Of a DNA stretch of 64,000 nt, positions 1-11,550 are shown piece after piece. The notes under the pieces were generated by a model. The model worked only from the letters and a program-made list of their open reading frames with translations, did not search any database and had not been told where the DNA came from. Every line of letters starts with the position of its first letter. The first letter of the stretch is position 1. Source of the stretch: Siphonodentalium dalli (taxonomy: Eukaryota; Mollusca; Scaphopoda; Gadilida; Siphonodentaliidae); NCBI GenBank assembly GCA_032622095.1, contig CP136061.1, forward strand, positions 119,300,754 through 119,364,753, given 5' to 3'. The translations under genes were made by a program, and so were the position numbers.

Positions 1-97
1 TAAATTTAAATTTATGTCTTTTTTTTTCAAAAATTTAGTTATTGAATGATTTTAATTTAGATTGAACTCCTTGCTCAATTCCTGGCAGATTAATTAA

Positions 98-369
98 CCC
101 TTTACCCAACAAAACCGGCCAAATAAAGCTTCAACAGCCTAAAATATCTTCGGTCTGTCTCAATAGAACCATACAAATATGGATATCATTGGAACCGGCT
201 CCTTGACCACATTGTGATAGTTACAGTTATGCCCTGTGCCAATGCATTCTCTTATATATGCGAGTCGACCATAGGTCGCCTCGCATATATAAGAGAATGC
301 ATTGGCCTATGGTCGACTCGCATATATGAGAGAATGCATTGGCACAGGGCCGTTCTGTTGGGTAAAGGG
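98..369. mobile_element. piggyBac-type MITE with palindromic core (copy 1)
   Basis: Perfect terminal inverted repeats CCCTTTACCCAACA sit at both ends, flanked by TTAA on the left (94-97) and right (370-373). TTAA target duplication with CCC termini is the hallmark of the piggyBac superfamily. Between the ends lies a palindromic core: a ~45-bp arm at 233-277, a partly matching middle, and the inverted arm at 304-350, rich in GCATTCTCT and TCGACC words. There is no coding capacity. Confidence 0.85.
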
Positions 370-373
370 TTAA

Positions 374-1600
374 ATAAAAAGAGCATTTAACGCCCATTTC
401 CAACGTTTGTTGTGTCTGCAGAATGCAATACAACTAATTCTCTCTCATATACCTGTTTGCATGTTTTTTCAAAGCAGGATGTTTATTTATAATAATGGTG
501 TTCTTTAATTCCTTAGACATATATCCCCATATAAATTAATAAGGCTTCTACACCGAACCAACATATACATATATTATAAATATGACACAATATTTCTGAT
601 TTCAAAATTGAACATGCCAACAAAGGCTCTATTATAAATGTAGATATTTTATTTATATAGCATATTACTGAAAACGTGGAAAATTCAGGTCGACTGAATA
701 TGGTCCATTAGGAATTTGGGAACATTTGAGCTTCTCGCTTTTGGGCGCCCATGCCTGTAACACTAAACAGGTATCAAAACAGCCCTGGATATTTTCCTGC
801 ATTAGAATGGTATTATAATTGGACTCTTGTATTACAAAATACTTATGGTATCACAGAAAGGTGTCCTGTAGTGAGCACTAGCAGTCAAACTATCGGTTAC
901 TACCTACAGCGGAAATCTTTCCACTATTATCTGAACGGAAACTTATTATTGAATCGTGGTCATCTGAACGTTCACTTATACTCGCTGGTCATAAAACACG
1001 GATATCATACATATCACAAAGTCGCCAGTAATATGGATACAAAGGGGATTAACTGTAAAACAACATCCTGCATTCATGTTCCACCGCGTGAGTGTAAATA
1101 TACATCTATTGTCTGAGTTACTTCCCACTAGTAATCATAAAATATACTGGTAAAATCAATGTTTGAAATTATATTATAATTACAACTAAATACAACTATT
1201 TTCTATTTCATTGATTCATGCTTTTGATTGTTTGAGAGTATAGCGTGTGACTTACGGCTGCAAGATTACGGGGGTATAATGAAAGAAGAATATATACTCA
1301 CTGTGTATAACTTTAACCACTAGCAGGTCTCTGAAGGCGTCCTTCGTTCCTTTTCCTGCCCAATTTATCTGTTCTGCCAATGCCTGTCCAATCAAGCTTC
1401 CCAATATAATTTTAATGCCTTTTTTAAGAGTCGATGATATAAGTCTCGCTCTTGAAAGAAAACGTAGATATAATTAACACATCACTGCATGAAATCAACG
1501 TGTTCACAAGAAAGACATCTTTATCTACCGGTATTGAATATTCAATGGTCAGCAATTCACTGCTCGTAATTCAGATTGTTTGGCTTTGGCATTCCGCTAA
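374..1600. other. No gene seen; chance ORFs rejected
   Basis: AT-rich non-coding sequence. A 121-codon open frame at 751-1,116 is shared with copy 2 (39,140-39,505). The base differences between the copies that I could find in it all change the amino acid, so nothing suggests selection on a protein. The same holds for the 76-codon frame at 1,452-1,682. I see no splice-bounded exon or known motif. Confidence 0.6.
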
Positions 1601-1659
1601 TGATCAATCCCTTTTTATATGCTCATTTGAAAAACTGGTCCGTTCGTTACGTCAACGTT

Positions 1660-2150
1660 TTGGTTTCCAGCTGATAACTTGAGTTTGGATTGTTTAATAG
1701 CAACTAAACATAGTATGTGGCTCAGTAATACCCAAATACAGGTCAAGTTCAAATATGGGTTCGGTCCGATGATTTTTGTTAAGAGTTATTGGAAAATTCT
1801 ATTTTTGCGTCACAATTTGGGTTTCCGGATAACTTGAGTTTCGATTATTTGATAACTAAACAGGGTATGTGGTGTCATACCAAAATATAGGGCAACTTAA
1901 ATTTGGGTTCGGCCCGATGACTTTTGCCAGAGTTATGGGCTTTTTCGACTTCAATTTTTACATCAACATTTTGATTTCCGAATGATAACTTGAGTTTGGA
2001 TTATTTGATTATAACAAAACATGGTATGTGCTCAGTCATACCATAATACAGGTCAGGTTCAAATTTGTGTTCGGTCCGAAGACTGTTGCCCAAGTTATGG
2101 GCCTTTTTCGACTCGGAAAATTAAATGTTTACGTCAATATTTTCTTATTT
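1660..2150. repeat. Degenerate ~150-bp tandem repeats (copy 1)
   Basis: Three diverged units begin with CTTGAGTTT near 1,678, 1,822 and 1,990. Each contains TTCGGTCCGA(T/A)GA and ends in GTTATGGGC-TTTTTCGAC or a variant. Copy 2 has the same array at about 40,060-40,550. Related words recur at 10,390-10,760, so this is a dispersed repeat family and not a local accident. Confidence 0.65.
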
Positions 2151-4957
2151 TAGCCCGGGCTGCCACTTGTCTTTCCCCCTACGATCACCTGAACAAGCCT
2201 GGCAATACTGACTTACCAAACGTCTTCTCACAGCAGTATCATCTCTGCCCCTTGTCTCTCCCTTGACCGCATTTGAACAAGCCTGGTAATACAGTGCATC
2301 TCGAGTACAGACCGGGAGGCAAACCTCTTATGTGCGCCTTGCAAGTACCATGTCCACTTTTTTTGTTGCAGGGAGTCGACCTGGCTCTTTGATTCAACAA
2401 GTAACATCAGAACGCGTCTGTCTACTGCTGCAATAAAAAAAATTGTAACCAAAGATGAGCAATTCGGGTTCATTCAAGGCATAGTGTACGATCAGCTTGT
2501 AAGAATGTGAAATATTTACAACAAAGATACTTATAAGACAAGTAGCGAGTGTAGGATTCATAACCTAAAGATTATACTAAAATGCAATTTATAATTGTTT
2601 TCTCTTTTGTAGTTAGACACGATCTTTATATGGAAATTGAATTTAATAATTGCGCCATTTACACTTTGGGGTCCAAATAAAAATATGGAGCGGAATAAGA
2701 GTACAGGGTTGTCAATTACTGTTGAAGCCAATAAGAGTACGGGCGGAATATTTACATATATATTTTACATGAAGAAAATTGGGGGACGAGGAATGAAGAA
2801 GAATCAGTATCTGTGCCTGATATTAAATTTAGGTCATTAAATACGTCAGAGTCTTATTTATCTAGAGACTATTTCTTTACGCGGGCAAATAACACATAGT
2901 TACGAGAAACATAATCACACTCCTTGTAGTTAGTTGTTAGTTCCACGTCCCATTTATTGATTTAAGTATATTTTAAAGAGATTTTGGATCCACTAATAAC
3001 AAAAGGCTGCCCAGCCAGTGTCCCCCGAAAAGTGCATCATTTTGAGCTGGGGTTTGTAGAATAACTGCGGTTAAAATGGGCTGACCGAACCTAAATTCGA
3101 ACTTGATGTGTATTTTCATTATGAGTAATCCATACATGTATTCCAAATTTGAAAACAATCAGATAAACTATAACTAAAGATATCACCCGGAAACCAAAAT
3201 AATCGTCAATTATAAGTCAACAAGGATCAGTACAAAAAACATTCCATGTGCCTAAAATACCTACAGACAATTAAAATTCCATCATCTCCCTTCAATATAT
3301 TCATTACATGACAAATTCTATCACCAACAAGGAATATCTGGTCTCTAGTTGAAGAAGCTTGAGAGTTTTAAATTGCTCGTAAGAATTATACCGAACGTTT
3401 TGGTAAAGCCCTTGGAATGCCGAGACAATAATATATTACCACATACCAATTGATTATCTGCATTTGAACATTCTGAACACCGCCTGATAATCTGAGACAG
3501 CTTATGTTGGTTTGCGTATCATTCTCTTAAGTTAGGCGGATCTACTGATTATCCGTAACTTTTTTGATTATCGCCCCTGATCTCGTTAGGTGATCACGTG
3601 ACCCAATACAAATGGCAGCTACCATGAAAATTAGAAAATTCATTGTTTGCGATACAAAACGTAACTAAAATGGCAATTTTAATGGAGGAAAAATTTAATT
3701 TATTTTGCGAATGCAATGTAAACCTCACCTCGGGTATATGCAATATATAAAAGTGTTTATGGGCGGCTAAATCGAGCATATATCGCCATTAATGTTGCCT
3801 GCATTGTCTCTGTTTAGTTTTTTGCCTTCTGGCAGTTCTGCAAATTCTGGAGTTCTGCCGATGTCTGGGTAGCTTATTTCGGTCTTGGTACTAGACATTT
3901 TATTTATTATGATTGTTCCGGCTTTTAATAATGATTTTCGTGCAATGATGGATGAAAATCCTGGACAAATTGTGGCAAAATTGGGTCGTGGATTTACTCA
4001 AATAGATCACTGTTGTGACTGTACATCGATGTGAATGAGAGCATCCCAGCATCAATTGGCCCCTGCACCGTAAAATCTACAATACAGATACATATAGCTT
4101 GCTGTGCGTTCAAGACTTTTATTTCAAATTGGTCGTTTGATGTCGCTGGTTATAAACATGAATAGAGTGAAGAAGAAGTTACAGTGAAATAACATCGATT
4201 AAATCGTGCAGACTGGTGAGTACACTTGTGTGACTAGTGACAGTGCTTGATCTACAGGTCTGGCAAATCCCATTTATATGTAGATAGAAATACATGTAGG
4301 TTATTTCTGAAAAAAATAAATCTATGTTAAATTTAATACGTTTACCTGTTTACGGTATTATTTAATTAGTTGCACGCATCGACATGATCAACTGGTCAGC
4401 TTGTAAAGTTGAATGGTTGTGACCAGTGCATCACAACATCAGCATGCGTATTAACTATGTACTAGTCTAATTAGTAATTAATTAATTTGTAAATTGGGTT
4501 AAATGATTAAATTCGCCCATTAAAAATAATTATATTTAAAGTTCTACAATTGTTATATTATTTTTATTAAACTATTTGTCATATATATATATATATATAT
4601 ATAGATGGGATATGTTAGACCTGATAATAAAAGAATTATAAATGTATTTTTACATTATAATTGTGTTTTTATAAATTGTTGAATCTTTTTATTTGAAAAT
4701 CGCATCATACCGGTACATATCTGTGATACACGTAGATACATCAAAACACACGACTCATTTTGTCCTCGTTAGTATTGATCACACATACCGATATGCGACT
4801 ATATATGTAGGTATTCTTAGATCTTTCATCCAACTGCAGGTTACCTTGATAGGGGGGAAAAAAGACAATCAGAGAATTCGTTACCAGTAACATTTTATTT
4901 CCAGGTGTCAATATATATATGGTAATTAATAATTTATGACATATAATTGATACACAT
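2151..4957. other. No gene seen
   Basis: AT-rich non-coding stretch shared with copy 2 (40,551-44,010). It holds a (TA)n microsatellite at about 4,580-4,604 that is shorter in copy 2 (near 43,638-43,656). No exon, transposon end or RNA gene is recognisable. The short open frames either match copy 2 exactly over little length or carry no motif. Confidence 0.5.
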
Positions 4958-4960
4958 TGA

Positions 4961-5243
4961 AGGTACTCAATCCGATTCTACGGTCCCCATATCAGATTCC
5001 AACAACAACATTTTTTTAAATGCCCCTTCAGTTATCATAATCGATTAATTGCCCAAAAATAATGCTAACTTACTTCTCATCGACAGTTTACTGGGCCACT
5101 TATAATTAAAATAATAGATTTCAAATATCGATATCTGATCACTCCTAGCTTTGATGGTGGATTCCTCGACTCGAATCAAATATTTTTTACCCCCGAAGCC
5201 AAGGAAATGGTAATTTGCGAGCGTTAATTCGGATTGAGTACCT
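4961..5243. mobile_element. Short TTAA MITE, family B (copy 1)
   Basis: Termini AGGTACTCAATCCGA (left) and TCGGATTGAGTACCT (right) are inverted repeats. The right flank is TTAA (5,244-5,247) and the left flank TTGA (4,957-4,960), consistent with a TTAA target duplication with one change. The element is ~283 bp and non-coding. A diverged relative lies in inverted orientation at 8,818-9,149. Confidence 0.7.
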
Positions 5244-5269
5244 TTAATACTACGTAATACTATTCAAAA

Positions 5270-5452
5270 TAAAGGTATCTTTTCACAACATTTATACATA
5301 TATCAGCATTGTAAGTTCTGTAATAATTATCACACTGAATATTGTCTATGTACATGTAATATAGTATATATTACATAGACATTATTCATTGTGATAATTG
5401 TTGCAGAACTTACAGTGCTGATATAAATGTGGTGAAAAGAGACCATTATTTC
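5270..5452. repeat. Long imperfect hairpin (copy 1)
   Basis: Two ~75-bp arms are inverted copies of each other. TTTTCACAACATTTATA at the left pairs with TATAAATGTGGTGAAAA at the right, and TTGTAAGTTCTG pairs with CAGAACTTACAG. The centre is near 5,355-5,370. It could be a foldback MITE. I see no clear target duplication. Confidence 0.7.
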
Positions 5453-5824
5453 TTATAGTGAAACTGTTCGATCACATGTGATAATGTACAGATAACGCTC
5501 AATAATACACAGCGAGTCAAGTGAACCAAGATCATTGCATGTTGTAGATTAAAAGTATGTTAATACAGTTTAGAATGATTTGGGTATTCAATTACATAAA
5601 ATGCTAATATGACTATTAAAAACACAAAAATTCCCCTCTCCTTGAGCCAGAAATCCTTTCCAGGTGCCCAAATATTTGTATTGATTGCCTGCCTATGTTC
5701 CAAAGTCATATGTGGAATCATTTTCATAAATGAGTATACATGTAGTCTGAGAGAACACAGACCCCAAAATATGATTTTATAGTCACGGGTGCTTTGTGGT
5801 TTTATCATGGGTGCTTACCCTTAA

Positions 5825-6324
5825 ATGTACGGTTGGCCTTGGCGGTGGGTATCCTGTGAAAATATTTCCACCCGTCAAAAACCGCCACAAACAGACAAAC
5901 AGAAAGAACATCAAAATGTAGACAGACTTTGTCCGTATACAAATAAGAAATATCGCATAAACAGTATGTTATTGTCAAATGTTTGACCATTGTTATGTAA
6001 ACAAAAGCATAAAAAGTTACTTTTCTGGTGTTTGTTTATATCACGATAGTAAGCATAAAGAGCGTTCTTTGTTGGTGAATTCCTTACATGGAACTAATAA
6101 AGAGCGTTTATGCCATTTGTGTGTGATTAGCCAGTAGCATTGTGCTGTCTTCTGTAACACAATCAGGCTCTTGCTTGGGTAAAATATAGTATGTCTTTAT
6201 GACAACATGCTGTTTACGTGATGGTCATGGTATATATGAACGAAACTATGCGTTTTAATGTTTTAATGTTTACGGTGATTAAAACAAATATGAATATTTT
6301 CGACAACTAAGGCCTCACGTGCCT
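5825..6324. mobile_element. TTAA MITE, family A (copy 1)
   Basis: A 500-bp non-coding element between TTAA at 5,821-5,824 and TTAA at 6,325-6,328. Its ends follow the family pattern AGGTACGGTTGGCC ... GGCCTCACGTGCCT (here the first G is T). Full relatives lie at 44,879, 42,925, 57,237 and, more diverged, 58,715. TTAA targets occur in the piggyBac and Kolobok superfamilies, and I cannot tell which transposase mobilised it. Confidence 0.85.
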
Positions 6325-6361
6325 TTAAATTCAACTATAAGAAGCCCAATCTTTTATATAG

Positions 6362-7035
6362 ATGAGGCCGTGGACACAAATTTGTCCGGAGTTTTTCTCA
6401 GTCGTTTTTTGATCAATTTCCGTAAAACTTGGCACAGGCATCAACCACCATGGTAACCTGTGCACCTGCGATTATGACGTCTGTCGGACTTTTTATGGTG
6501 GAGTTATTCCCCCTTTTTCGACTTAGAAGTTTTTTGCAACATGTTTAATTTTGTCCGAGATTTTATTCCTACATTTTTAGGTCAATTTTTTTTAACTTGG
6601 CACAGACATTTAGTACCATGGGAACCTGTGCACCTACGATTATGACGTCTGTCCGGCATGTTTTGGTGGAGTTATCCCCCTTTTTCGACTTAGAAATGTT
6701 TTGGCAACATGCCTAATTTTGTCCGAGCTTTTATTTATACATTTTTAGGTCAATGTTTTTTTAATCTTGGCCCTGATATTTAGTACCATGAGAACCTGTG
6801 CACCTGCGATTATGATGTCTGTCTGACTTTTTTGTGGAGTTATTCCCCTTTTTCGACTTTTTGCAAAATGCATAATTTTGTCCGAGCTTTTATTCCTACA
6901 TTTAGGTTTGTGCATCTGCAATCGGAACTGTTATTTTATTATTTTAACTACATGTTCACTGACATGTGAAACATCTGAGTATTTTTAAAATACGGGGGTA
7001 TCCTTGGTCCCATTGGAACAGTCACACCTCTAGTT
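6362..7035. mobile_element. Tandem-core element, Helentron/pearl-like (copy 1)
   Basis: About 3.5 degenerate units of ~170 bp, each with TGTGCACCTGCGATTATGAC or a variant, followed by a unique tail ending GGGGGTATCC ... CACCTCTAGTT. The same tail ends the insertion at 7,967-8,590. A tandem core plus a hairpin-bearing end recalls bivalve pearl/Helentron-associated elements; that assignment is from memory. The left end is unclear. Confidence 0.6.
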
Positions 7036-7966
7036 GAACTTGTTAGGTAAATGGATTTTACTCTTTGCATGACTAAATACATTAGCACACCCTACAGGCC
7101 ACATCCCTCATCCGATTGTCACTAAATTTCAGATGGATCTTATTTGTATTTAGATTTACTTACTCATTACGTATGATTCTAGCTGCATGTACATCAAGCT
7201 CTTCTCAAATTCCATTGTTGAATTTTCTCTTGCAGTTTTATATCCTGTAACCAGAAACAATATGATTATTTATAATGTTATAATAACACCCATTCAAATT
7301 TCGATAGTATTTTGCCATTTGTTTTCAAAAATCTAATAATGTTCATTCTTCATATACTAGTACCGGTACATGTAATTACACATTATAGATTTGTGCCAAT
7401 AACAATTTTTTTATAAATATCTGCACGATTTATATGTCTGTGATTGGGCCCAAATGTGTTTATACAATGTAATTGCATCAAGAAATTAAGACTATTTCTT
7501 TAATCAACTTCAGATATGTGCATTTGAATGAAGGCAGGTTCGAGTGGCTGTTGAATATGTACATGCATAAAGTGATAAGCTTAACATTTTGATATCAGAA
7601 TCATATAGAAATCTTGAGTTTGTGCTGATTTCAATTTCCATGGCCTCAAAATAAATAAACATGCAGACCCAAATAAGCACTGTGCAGGGGGGTTTCCTAA
7701 GAAAATAATAAACATGCATGCATGTTTATTTGGAGCCCAAGAGTAATTCAGGTTATGCATCTCTAATTGAGTTGCCTGTTATTTCTTCAACAAATGTTGA
7801 TACTTTTTTTCTCCTTCTACCAACTGCATTCGCCATCTTTAGATAAGGCACTCGTCATGGTTATTGGTTGTCATACTTTTCTCAGCTGCCCCAACTCTCT
7901 TACAATCAAGCCATGCATCCCGCCACTTGTCATCCCACAACTCTTCATCCGTGTATTTCGCTAGTT

Positions 7967-8590
7967 ATACCCCCCGCAACGAAGTTAGGGGGGTATACTG
8001 GAGTCAGCTTGTCCGTCCGTCGTCGGCGTCGTCCGGCGTCGGCGTCGTCCGTCCGTGGACACAAATTTGTCCGGAGTTTTTCTCAGTCGTTTTTCGATCA
8101 ATTTCCGTGAAATTTGGCACAGACATCAATCACCATGGGAACCTGTGCACCTGCGATTATGACGTCTGTTGGACTTTTTTTAGTGGAGTTATCCCCCCTT
8201 TTTCGTCTTAGAAGATTTTCACAACATGTATACTTTTGTCCGAGCTTTTATTCCTACATTTTTCAGTCAATTTTTTTAAAACGTGGCACAGATATTTAGT
8301 ACCATGGGAACTTGTGCACTTGCGATTATGACGTCTGTCCGACATTTTGTGGTGGAGTTATTCCCCTTTTACAACTTAGAATTTTTTTCGCAACATACAT
8401 AATTTTGTCCAAGCTTTTATTCCTACATTTTTCGGTCAATAGGTTTAAGATTAGGGTTATGGTTGTACACCTGCAATGGGAACTGTTATTTTATTATTTT
8501 AACTAAATGTTTACTGACATGTGAAACATCTTAGTATTTTAAAAACAGGGGGGTATCCGTAGTCCCATTGGGACAGTCACACCTCTAGTT
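7967..8590. mobile_element. Tandem-core element inserted in copy 1 only
   Basis: A 624-bp insertion absent from copy 2, where CTAGTT (47,049-47,054) is followed directly by TTGTTC. In copy 1 CTAGTT stands on both sides (7,961-7,966 and 8,585-8,590). The left end holds a hairpin, ATACCCC ... GGGGGGTAT, at 7,967-8,000, followed by a GTCCG/TCGGCG-rich run, then ~170-bp tandem units, then the CACCTCTAGTT end. The 6-bp repeat may be a target duplication, or the CTAG typical of Helitron-like ends. Non-coding. Confidence 0.85.
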
Positions 8591-8817
8591 TTGTTCTATA
8601 TTTTCTTCAATTACATCCATTTCAGCTATAACCTGGGACAGAAGTAAAAACTTGTGACTCATCAAATAAAGAAATTACATCAAGTCACAAGAGTTGGATA
8701 GATAAACCATGTACCTATCTGTATCTGTATTGTAATAGTGAATATCTCCCATGTATCAGATTATCAAAACAGTTAGATGTCTAATATAACCCATTTCACC
8801 GATAACCGTTTTAATGA

Positions 8818-9149
8818 TATATAATCCGAAATAACGCTCCAATTTACTATTTCTTTGGCTTTGGGATAAAAAATATTTAATTCGAGTCGAGGATCCCAAC
8901 TATCAAAGCTCAGGGTTATGATATATTGTTTTTTTAAATCTATTATATTTCACCACCTGTAATATTTGGCGGCCATACTCTCAATATACTTAATTACATT
9001 GAAAAAAATGTTGATCTAATTATATACACGTATAACACTTTTTGGGAAATACTATATTTGACAGTGGTTAGCATTATTATTAGGTAATTATGTTGTTGTT
9101 GCTGTTGGAATCTGATGATATGGAGACCATCTAATTGGATGGTGTACCT
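8818..9149. mobile_element. Diverged family B MITE, inverted (copy 1)
   Basis: Matches the reverse complement of 4,961-5,243 over blocks such as AAAAAATATTTAATTCGAGTC and GTTGGAATCTGAT, and ends GTGTACCT before TTAA. It has longer central sequence than the other member and a worn left end. Copy 2 equivalent: 47,283-47,600. Confidence 0.6.
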
Positions 9150-9419
9150 TTAAAGATACACTATCCAGTTTAATATTAACAAATGCAGTAACTGTGCACA
9201 GGGAACTGAACATGTAAATAAAACAATCCTTAGTTAATATGCAGTTACAGACATCATGCTACTTCACATGAACCCACTTTGAATGCCTCAATTCCTTTTA
9301 CATAGCTTCGTTTATATACATGTAGAGCAATAGACTATAGCTCATTATAAATTACTTGGGTAACCATTAACCAACCCACCTCCTTGTACTTCTCCCATTG
9401 AAGTTCTGACAACTCCATA

Positions 9420-9990
9420 GTTTCTTATCTGGCGTCTAACTTGAATCCAAGTAGAAGGATATAACTATCCACAAGCTTTATTCTAAGCCTTTTAAATTTC
9501 TCCATGGGACATTTGCTCACATGGAACCAGCAGAGGAAATACTGCAGGCCCAGTTCCAGACACGCATTTGCTTCTTTCTCTGATTTGTCTATCATGACAG
9601 CTGGCTTGTATTCATTGTTTTGGCTACATTGAGTGAATCGACGGAAGCCATTTCCTGCTAATTTATAGTAAATAAATGGATGGTCACATTCCTCACTTCC
9701 ACGTGGTACATTTTCTGTATAGCACGTAATGCCAGCGCAATGTTCAATCCATTTTCCCTTGACATGATGGTGAAAGCTGTTGGACACCCAATTCCATTTG
9801 CTGCATGTGTTGTTGCTGTCAGAAGGCATGCTCCGTCATCTTGTAGACCATACTTGGCATCGATTCCCAGCATCTTCGGATTTTTGGCAGCTGAATCTAA
9901 TGCGACTGAGTTGGACAGACACAGCACATATGGGCGGTCTGCTTCTCCCTCTTTGGCATTTTGATTACCTGTCTGATAAAACTGCAATAC
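9420..9990 (-). pseudogene. MULE-like transposase exon, broken (copy 1)
   Basis: On the minus strand an exon begins after a CTTCCACAG acceptor and encodes a MULE-type catalytic region: LGIDAKYG with the first Asp, CPTAFTIMSREN as the following strand, VMIDKSEKEANAC with the second Asp, and CWFHV giving the C-x2-H signature shared by MULE and hAT transposases. MULE transposases cut and paste DNA in the nucleus. Here the frame is broken between the two halves (near 9,700) and again after LDAR, and no N- or C-terminal exons are recognisable, so this is a fragment. An intron-containing host gene derived from a MULE is an alternative. Confidence 0.7.
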
Positions 9991-10389
9991 CTGTGGAAGA
10001 TAACATTGCAAAAGTTACATAGACCGTTCACAACACCAAGTTTTTATACGCCTGCATAATTATGTACTTTAAAAAAATGGACGTATTATGTTATTGGTCC
10101 ATCTGTCTGTCTGTCAGTCCATCCATCCATCCATCCATCTTCACTTTTGGTTTCTAGATCAATAAATAATGTATAAAATAAATGTCATATTCTATGCTGT
10201 TATATATGCATAACAGATCCAGAGAAACAGCAATTTAAAGTGATGCGAAACCCTACGGTAGGGTGATCGAATACAATTGGAGAATAATATTTTTTACATT
10301 AGTTATTTTTACGCATATTAATCAAATTTATAGTACACACGTCATTGTTATATATTAATTAAATACCCCAATGACTATTTACTGCCTGT

Positions 10390-10770
10390 AGAAAATGGGT
10401 CACGTCCGAACTTTTTGACAAGAGTTATCCATCTTTGATGACTTTGCAATTTTATCACCTGTTAGCGCGATAACTGAATCAAATATTAACTGATTACAAC
10501 CTTATTTGATATCTTAGTCTCTTGCAACAATATCTTGGATTAGTTCGAAAACCAGGTTTGTCCGAATTTTTTTCCCGGAGTTATGGGCCTTAGTTTGTCT
10601 GTTTTTAGCATTGTTTTCATCGGTAGCGCGATAACTGAATCAAATATTAACTGATTCAAACCATATTTGATAAATAAGTCTTTTGCAACAATATCTCGGA
10701 CAAGTTCGAAAACTAGGTTTGTCCGACTTTTTGGGCATTGTGTGGGCCTTTTTGCCAAATTATTATTATT
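10390..10770. repeat. Diverged TTTGTCCGA / AACTGAATCAAATATTAACTG repeats
   Basis: Two ~150-bp units start near 10,455 and 10,622 with GCGCGATAACTGAATC and contain GGTTTGTCCGA and GGGCCTT. They resemble the array at 1,660-2,150. Copy 2 carries a shortened version at about 48,900-49,040 and again at 49,880-50,010. A short CATC microsatellite precedes them (10,115-10,139). Confidence 0.6.
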
Positions 10771-10839
10771 GCAACCCTAGTGGCTGGGGTTTAAGACATA
10801 TGTTCCGATATCAGGGAATGCTGACATAGTCGAAAGCTT

Positions 10840-11290
10840 CCTATTGGACGGCGGAGCCGATGTCACAATACCGATGGTTGAAGATGAAAGCGACTCGAAT
10901 ATTCAACCTGCAGCAACAATGGTGACATCAACGCCTGAAAACAAGGATCCTGGAAAGCACGTGTCGAGCGCATATTCAGCCGCAGTTGGCTGATTGAAAG
11001 ACACACGAGAACCCACTCGATAAAAAACCCTGAATTGTTCTCTATGTCCAATGGAATTTACGTTGCCATACGAACTTAATCAGCAGTTCGAGGCAAAGCA
11101 TATATATTTACGATATTCATGTGACAGGTTGGTGAGAGGATATATTCCCGATTCAACCAATAACAAAAATTGTTCAATATCATTAAGGAAGTTCCCTTTT
11201 ATCAGAGCGTTTGCTGCTTCTGGCGGTAAACAGACACTAGGCTGTTTTGGTCCTGCACGCTCCGATGAAAAGAGCCTTCGTTTTGAGTGA
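10840..11290 (+). pseudogene. C2H2 zinc-finger exon remnant (copy 1)
   Basis: A reading frame enters after an ATATCAG acceptor (10,811-10,817) with NADIVESFLLDGGAD, and another from 11,051 follows CSLC. Together they contain a near-canonical C2H2 finger: C-S-L-C, twelve residues, then Gln where the first zinc-binding His is expected, then AKH. The first His has therefore been lost. In copy 1 an in-frame TGA (10,991-10,993) replaces a Cys codon that is intact in copy 2, and a TAA follows EPTR in both copies. C2H2 fingers bind DNA; this remnant is unlikely to. Confidence 0.45.
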
Positions 11291-11550
11291 TATCAGTGAT
11301 ATTTCACAACTGGTTTTTTCGGAGCTTGCAACAGACTATAATTGTCTGTAGCTTTAGAAGATTTGGCAGTATCTTGACCATTGTTTTCCAAACATACTTC
11401 TTCGTCGAGTGTCAATTCTATCTTTTTTCGTTTAATTGGCCGCTACACGTGTCCTCGCTTTCTCTTTCTGAAAAACGAAACATACAAGGTAAGATATCGT
11501 GTAATTCAATAACATCTCAATTCATAACAATGTCACAGCTAAAAATCTAA

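Noticed and set aside
751-1116. 121-codon open frame present in both duplicated blocks
   Set aside because: The substitutions I could find between the copies all change the residue, there is no domain, and no splice or promoter context; it behaves like non-coding sequence.
1452-1682. 76-codon open frame shared by both blocks
   Set aside because: The differences from copy 2 that I found (Asp/Tyr, His/Tyr, Ser/Arg, Arg/His) are all replacements, so there is no sign of constraint.
7864-8211. 115-codon plus-strand frame
   Set aside because: It lies across the tandem-core element insertion and is rich in CG-repeat residues; the frame exists only because of the mobile element.
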